The notes beneath the pieces were generated by a model. That model worked only from the letters and a program-made list of their open reading frames with translations. It searched no databases and was not told the DNA's origin. From Diatrype stigma (lineage: Eukaryota; Ascomycota; Sordariomycetes; Xylariales; Diatrypaceae), in the NCBI GenBank assembly GCA_022225965.2, contig JAKJXP020000057.1:124001-188000 (forward strand): a stretch of 64,000 nucleotides of DNA. Direction: 5' to 3'. The position numbers and the translations under genes are program-made. The stretch's first letter is position 1; each line of letters begins with the position of its first letter. Positions 58,248 through 64,000 of the stretch are shown here, piece by piece.

Positions 58248-59063
58248 TTAGAAGCCCTGAGCGGCTCCCGAAGCGGAAGGAGAAGGGGGGAAGCCACCGA
58301 AGCCGCCAGTGGGCTGAGGGCCACCAACACCGCCGCCAAAGCCGCCGGTAGGCTGAGGACCGCCGAAGCCGCCGGTAGGACGGGGACCGTTACCAAAGCC
58401 GCCAGTGGGCTGGGGACCGTTACCGAAGCCGCCAGTGGGCTGGGGGCCGTTACCGAAGCCGCCAGTGGGCTGGGAGCCGCCGAAGCCACCGGTAGGTCGG
58501 GGACCGTCGCCAAAGCCGCCAGTGGGTCGAGGACCATTGCCGAATCCGCCGGTAGGCTGGGGGCCGTTGCCGAAGCCGCCGGTAGGTTGGGGGCCGGGGA
58601 ACCCGCTCTGCGTGCCGGTCGGTCTCGGGGGCAGGTCCGAGCTGCCACTTTGCTGCTGCTCCTGCCTCTCGTGGTGCAGCTTGGGGATGCTGAGGCCGCG
58701 GCGCTGCTGCTGCTTCTGCTGCTTCTTCGAAGACGGCGCGGGGAGGTCCGGGAAGCCCGAGGGGATGCCGCCGGTGGGGGCGGGGAATCCGCCCGTCGGG
58801 AGCCCGGTCGGGAAGCCGCCGGTAGGGACGGGGGCGGAACCGGAACCGGACGGAATGGGGCCCGGGAAGCCGGGGAAGGGGGATCCGCCCGTGGGGAGGC
58901 CGGTCGGGGGCGCGGGGAAGCCGCTGTGGGTGCCGGTCGGGGGTGCGCCGCTGCCGAACTGGCGCTGCTTGATGGCGGCGTTGTTGCTGCCGTCTACCGG
59001 CAGGGCGAGTGAGCTCTGGAGGCACGCGGCTGCGGCGAGGAGGGTGACGAGGAAACGGGCCAT
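58248..59063 (-). CDS. Secreted Gly/Pro-rich repeat protein
   Basis: Single exon of 271 aa. A signal peptide (MARFLVTLLAAAACLQSSLA) is followed by a disordered PTG/GFP-rich half, then a Gln/Arg-rich hinge (KKQQKQQQRR at about 114-123) and about ten copies of a PTGGFG unit (GPQPTGGFGN and variants) from about residue 150 to 260. Dibasic or Arg sites (IKQR, QQRR, HHER) could be Kex2-type cleavage points that would separate the two halves. There are no Cys in the mature protein and no GPI tail. The protein may be a wall-associated or matrix protein. No family name is recognised. The large open frame on the opposite strand is a by-product of the repeat. Confidence 0.8.
   Translation of the reverse strand: MARFLVTLLAAAACLQSSLALPVDGSNNAAIKQRQFGSGAPPTGTHSGFPAPPTGLPTGGSPFPGFPGPIPSGSGSAPVPTGGFPTGLPTGGFPAPTGGIPSGFPDLPAPSSKKQQKQQQRRGLSIPKLHHERQEQQQSGSSDLPPRPTGTQSGFPGPQPTGGFGNGPQPTGGFGNGPRPTGGFGDGPRPTGGFGGSQPTGGFGNGPQPTGGFGNGPQPTGGFGNGPRPTGGFGGPQPTGGFGGGVGGPQPTGGFGGFPPSPSASGAAQGF
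58296..58600 (-). repeat. 30-bp minisatellite inside the secreted-protein gene
   Basis: About ten 27-33-bp units (ccgccagtgggctggggacc type) encoding the PTGGFG repeats. All lengths are multiples of three, so copy-number change keeps the frame. Two variants alternate, Q (cag-type) and R (cga-type), hinting at unequal exchange. Confidence 0.85.
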
Positions 59064-59392
59064 CTTGCTTGTTTTCGGTTTGTCGAAGGACGGTGTTAAA
59101 ACAGCGTGGTTGGAAGGGATGATGGAATATTTCGATTTCGATGATGCAGCTAAGCTACGTCTGGGTTTTGTATGGAAAGAGAATGGAATGAGACTAGCTC
59201 GCTGTGATGGTGATGATGTTCTGTATTGTTTTTTTGGGACGTCACGAAAAGAATAAATCAGAGACTGGCTCGTCGTGAAGCTTATGTTTTGCTTTGAAAG
59301 GGGAGAAGGAGAAAGAGGATAGAGTTGTTTGGGCTTGAGGCTGAGGAAAGCTCGGGAGATTCTTGGCTTGGCTAGAGTGAGAGAAGGCTTGC

Positions 59393-59398
59393 TTTATA
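59393..59398 (-). promoter_or_regulatory. TATA box of the secreted-repeat-protein gene
   Basis: TATAAA on the minus strand about 330 bp upstream of the ATG, followed by a CT-rich and CAA-rich leader. This implies a long 5' UTR of about 300 nt. Confidence 0.5.
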
Positions 59399-62322
59399 GA
59401 TCGGTCCATCCTCACGTGTAGGCAGGGTCTTGAATACCGTGATGGGACCGAAAAGCCAGCACCTCAACTTAGATCTGGGTTACGTAGGCCCTAGCCCGTC
59501 GCCATTTGCTGCCAATCTAGATGAGGACACCCTGGGGCAGATCAACAGGGTCCTCGTGGAGGGCCACGACATGATTCTACTAAGAATTGCGAAGCCCCAG
59601 ACCCTCCAGACTGGCCGGCTTCGGACCCGATTAGGGAACATGTTCGTCCATAGCCCTGCTTCATTGGGCTTCGGCAACAGGTCGGCTGGTGTTTCGATGC
59701 CATCCCCTGCTGCCCTTGTTCTCGATCTGATCTGATCTGACCTGACCACGCTGCATGGGCAAGGCAATACCGGTGGTAATATCGAGATCGGACATGAAAC
59801 ATATCAGCGCGGCACTAGCCCTCGAACTTCCCCCTTCTCGCAAAGCTTATCCAGGCTAGAAGGGGACAGGCCAGGGGAGGTAGCCGCTGTGGTCAGTGCT
59901 TGGTCTGGGGGATCGACCCCGGCAGCCCCGGGACCGAGATGTTTCGAAACGGACCGGACATCTCATGTAAACGAAATGTGGATCCGCGGTAGCTGTGCGG
60001 CGATGAGGCGCCTTTGCTACCCTGCAAGTCTCTTTTCGTCCGTGGAGCTGATCCGCAGCCACGCGAATCTGGGAAGCATCGCGACGATCACGACCTTATA
60101 TGCACTACATAGTCCACCAGAGTCCGCGTCACCGGCAATTGCCATAGCCAGCCCTGGTACGTAACAGTAATACATGGCGTATATGGCATACCTATTCTAT
60201 CAGAGTCTCCTGGTGGAGATTTCCATGCAACCTAGAGATTCTATTTGCGCTCTAGTTCGAAACTCCAAATCTATGTAGGAGTGTATACGTAGGTATGCGT
60301 AAGCACCTTGAGGGAATGGGGCGGATTGCTGTTCAGCTTGAGGAACATGTAGTTAGTACCTATCTACTTGTGTTCTCATCCAATTACCTATGCAAAGGTA
60401 CGTGTTTGCGGATTCATGCTATCGAGGCCAATTCATACATTGACATGGAGCGAGTCCGCCCGATCCAACCGATTACCTGGTTGATGAAGAAGACTCGTCA
60501 GCTGGAGGTAAGGCACAATGAAATCGCACCAATACTTCCCCGGCGTCAAGGGGTCGAGGAGGCAAGCGGCGCAATGGCGTCGTCCTGGTGGCTGGCACTG
60601 CGCAGTGGCGGACGTTTCGGATGGATGGGCACTGGGATGCAGGATCGTAAGGGTCACACTAACCACCTGACTACGTAACTATTGTAAGTACGTATTAAGT
60701 TATAGTAACAACATCATTCATCATATCTCACCCTCCGTGCCGTCTAGGATTCTAGTGTCGTCAACGCAAGCCTGGAATAAGCGCTCAGATCGACATGAGA
60801 CTACGAAGCAATGATACCTGGTACCTATGTAATAAGAGGCTTGAAAAAGCTTCGATTGTTCCTAGTGTTTCCTAGTATACTCGAGTGGAAGACCGCTAGG
60901 TTGGTAGATAGATGGTCACGATTGGCCAACTTCCAAGCATAAGCCGGCACGGCACATCACATCTCGAAGCTACGATAATTACTATATAGTAAGTATACTA
61001 CTACAATGAACATCTCATCTCATCTGATCACAATCACAGCATCGTCCCGTTTACTGTCGCAATCGCATTACGTTCCCAGAGATATTTATTTCATCATATT
61101 TCATAGCCAGGCCACTGCTAGGTGTTGGTCAAGTGCAAGGTAAGTGTCAACTTGCCTCCGTATGGCGCGATGACAAGCCAGCCGGTAGGGGTCTTCGGCA
61201 TCACGCCCACATTCCGCCCGGGCTTCTGAACTATATTACAACCTCCATCGACAACACGGAACATAAGGAATCGAAATGCCTCAAAAATAGAGCACAGCGG
61301 CACGGCCTTTGCCTGAACCAAGCTAAGAATAAGGGGGAGGTGTTCAGTGTGTTTGATATATAAAGTGAAAGGGCGAATGCCTTGGACAACACCCAGTAAC
61401 TCCAACGGACGCCTGTACCCAAACCGCATTCCAGCCATCCAGCTTCATATATACCTAGAATCTTCCTTGTCTTCGGTGTTACGGAAACATAGAACTACAC
61501 TTCTCGCACTCCTCTAGGGCAGTACTTAGAGAAAAAGGAGATAGGATAAGCTATAGTTTTATTGCAAGCCGTTCTACCTAGACCGCTGCGTAAGCACTTC
61601 ACTCACCATGTTCAAAGTCTGCGAAGCCTTCGCCGAAACAGCCGGCCAGAAATCCAGCTAGCCAGAGAGATATATATGAGGCGGCCCAGTCCATGCTAGA
61701 AGCCGTCAGTCAAAGGGGTAGGTATGTAGAGAATAGACCTACGCCTAGGGCATAAGGTAACTAAGGAGCTCCGGACCACGGAGCAATCATATATTGCAAC
61801 CAACCGGGAAACGGCAGGAAAGTAGTTGTATTTCGACATCTCCTTCCTCTTCCCCCTTCAGATTATCGACTACTAGCCGTGTACCCTCTGGTCCTCTTTC
61901 ATAGTTCTATGTGATTAAAACCAACCGCGAAGCGAATAACTAGAGTGACCATCGCCTTTTGTTTCAATGGGCAGATGTTCATGCATGTTTAGAGGTTCAA
62001 CCCTTCTACGTATTCTAAAATAGGGGGTGTAGGAGGCGGTGTGTACTTGGGACGGCTTTTGGGGGGGGGGGGCAGGGTTGGTTTGTAGAGTAGACCGTTT
62101 ACCACCCCCTGATAAGCAAAGTAAGACCTATGTAGGGCCGGCATCGCCCATCCTCCTGCTTGTGGTGAATAGTCCGTAATTATCAGGTACAAGGTAATAA
62201 TATATCTATATCTATACATAGGTATGACGCACACACGCATCTAACGACCTCTCCCTCCATGTCGGCAAAAAAGTAGGGAAGTAGTTAGGGAGGTAGAGCG
62301 GTAGGTATCTCACCAACTCAAC
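59399..62322. other. Intergenic stretch, no gene recognised
   Basis: About 2.9 kb. Open frames are short with no recognised features. A G tract of 10-11 bases lies near 62060-62070. The right part is the 3' flank of the SacI-domain gene. Confidence 0.45.
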
Positions 62323-64000
62323 TCAAGCCCAAACGAATTTCTTGATGCTATGACCCCACTGTTCCAGCAACCCCGTGCTCTTCTTCGCATCGGCAAGCGA
62401 GATGATATCGCCTCTTTCGATGATGCTTTCAACAACAGCCTTACGCTGCTCTCCCTGATCTTGATCTTGATCTTGATATCCCCCCCGCTCTCCTTCGCCT
62501 TCTTGTGGCTGCCTCGACGAGGCCTTGTCCGCGTTATCATTATCACCACTCCTATTATCGTTGTTGTTTTCGTCATTCTGATCATAGCTATCCCTCTCCT
62601 TGTTGATTGATAAAACCAGTCGCTCGATCTCGCTCGCGATTGTGTCGATCTGTTCGCCTTCCGTGAGGGGCTTGGCCTTGGTGTTTTCGCCTTCGCCCTG
62701 GCCTTCGGCCGCGTGCTCGTGCTCATGCGCGTCCGAGATCGACGTCCGCGCATACGGGGCCTTGAGGGCGATGATCCTGCGCTGCTGCTGCTGCTGCTTT
62801 TTCTGGTTCTTCTGGTTCCCGCCGTTACCACCAGCACTGCTTTTGCTGCTACTGTTGTTTCCCCCGGGGACAATGGCACTCAGGATACCCTGCTTAAGGG
62901 TCCCAGAGGATGAGGATGGCGATGATTCCTGCTGCTGCTGTTGTTCTTGGCCAGATGAAGGAGAAGAGGAGGGATCCACCACATTAGACAACGACCGCGT
63001 GTTGGTGCGCACGACATCGCGCGATCCGGGCTCGTAGGCGACAACAAGGCCGACGTTACGGGCCTCGTCGGCGTCGGCGGGCGAGAGGGTGGCGGTGACG
63101 TAGGCCCCAACGCGGAGGCCGACGACGTGATCGAGGGCGACGCGCTCGAAGGATCGGACTTTGTCGAGGTTCCAGTCGAAACGGCACAGGTACAGGGCGG
63201 CGTCGGTCAGGAGCAGCACGACCTCCTCGAGGGGGCCGGTGGTGCGGACGCGAACGGCGTCGGGCTCGCCGCCGCTGCTGGGTGGGCTGAGCAGCGTCCA
63301 GCCGCCGACGAACGCCTCGCGATCCGGGTTCTCGACGGCGATCTTACGTGACGTCTCGATAGCCTGCCCGCGCATCCGCCCTACCGAGATGGCCGGGTCC
63401 TTGGTCATCATAGTCGCCTCGAACTCGTCGAACACCATCGACGTCACATTGCCTAGGAAGAAGTCGATGGCGGCCTGAGAGAAATAGTCGTTTACCATGC
63501 TACAATTTCCTGATTAGTAAGGAAATAATGAAACCATATGTTCAGAGTAATCAGAAAGCGTGCCACTTACCCATTGTAGAACCGCGTCAGGGACAGTCCC
63601 AAGTCATTGACCATACCGCGGTAGTCGCGCTTCCGCGTGCGGGTGTAATCGCCCTTCATGGCGGCAGTCGAAGCATACTGCTTCGAAATAGCATCGCCAT
63701 TATCGGCCCAGAGCGTGTTGAACCAGACGTCGTTCTGCTGGTCGGACTGGACGGCCGGGTCGAAGCCCTCGGCTTTGAGCTGCAAGTCGAGCACGAAGCG
63801 GGCGAAGGAGCTCTGGCATACGTTCGTCCGGTCTAGGCAGTCCATGCAGTTCGTCCGCAGCACACCGCCCTGCCGCCGTACTATACCACCACCCTCCTCG
63901 ACAGTGCTCCCAGCCTCGTCGATCGTCTGGCCCAGCGTGTCCAGGAGCAGGCTGACGTTCTCGAATTTCATCCCACGGCACGCCGAGTGGAAGTCGAACC
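62323..64000 (-). CDS. SacI-domain phosphoinositide phosphatase (Sac2/INPP5F-like), 5' part missing
   Basis: Partial: the gene runs off the right edge. Visible exons are 64000-63571 and 63499-62323, joined across a GTAAGT..TTGTAG intron (71 bp) in RFYNG|MVNDYF. The edge exon contains FDFHSACRGMKFENVS and the SacI catalytic signature RTNCMDCLDRTN (CX5R), then NVCQSSFARFVL and GDYTRTRKRDYRGMVNDLG. Downstream, GGWTLLSPPSS and LTDAALYLCRFDWNLDKVRSFERV match the hSac2 domain that follows the phosphatase domain in INPP5F/Sac2-type proteins. A long disordered tail with Gln, Ser and Asn/Asp runs ends LLEQWGHSIKKFVWA. The enzyme removes phosphate from membrane phosphoinositides, probably on endosomal or Golgi membranes. 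The in-frame Met at 63971 is internal, because conserved sequence continues upstream to the edge. Confidence 0.9.

Noticed and set aside
58405..59256. Long plus-strand open frame of 283 codons rich in Gly/Pro/Trp
   Set aside because: It is the antisense of the repetitive minus-strand secreted-protein gene. The minus strand has a signal peptide, TATA box and CT-rich leader; the plus strand has none of these.
62350..63037. Plus-strand open frames opposite the SacI-domain gene
   Set aside because: Hydrophobic Leu/Cys-rich products arise from antisense reading of Gln/Asp/Ser runs. The minus strand carries the real domains.

Overview
The window looks like nuclear DNA of a filamentous ascomycete, probably a Sordariomycete. 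Genes carry short introns (about 50-210 bp) with GTAWGT-type donors and CTAAC-like branch sites. The APSES regulator StuA resembles those of the Fusarium/Neurospora group. One transposon relic shows the CpA-depleted, TpA-rich signature of repeat-induced point mutation (RIP). Species was not determined. Exon boundaries were inferred by hand from splice sites and reading frame.

Layout: 0.5-1.2 kb (+) SUB1/PC4 coactivator. 7.2-9.2 kb (-) stuA with a long leader to about 10.9 kb. About 11-31.5 kb is a gene-poor block rich in GTAGGTA/CCTACCTA words, microsatellites and minisatellites; it contains a RIP-degraded hAT transposon at 17.42-19.82 kb. 31.5-33.0 kb (+) BRCT-domain protein. 33.65-36.84 kb (-) short-chain acyl-CoA synthetase with an 8-exon model, a mitochondrial-like presequence and a C-terminal AKL. 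37.7-39.2 kb (-) cytidine-deaminase-fold protein whose catalytic motifs lie far apart. 39.6-41.7 kb holds two degenerate coding fragments on opposite strands that I read as one gene broken by a local inversion. 45.6-46.2 kb (-) small GPI-anchored wall protein. 51.4-52.5 kb (+) quinone oxidoreductase, convergent with 52.8-54.1 kb (-) dienelactone hydrolase, which is divergent from 54.9-57.0 kb (+) RPA1. 58.2-59.1 kb (-) secreted Gly/Pro repeat protein. 62.3-64.0 kb (-) SacI-domain phosphoinositide phosphatase, cut by the window edge.

The functions are mostly housekeeping: transcription and development (SUB1, stuA), DNA replication and repair (RPA1, possibly the BRCT protein), short-chain acid activation, detoxifying redox and hydrolase enzymes, wall and secreted proteins, and lipid signalling. 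There is no sign of a secondary-metabolite cluster. The most interesting items are the split and inverted pseudogene, the hAT relic with recognisable mutated terminal repeats, the two opposing targeting signals on the acyl-CoA synthetase, the deaminase with a large Gln-rich insertion, and MCB/StuA-type sites upstream of RPA1.
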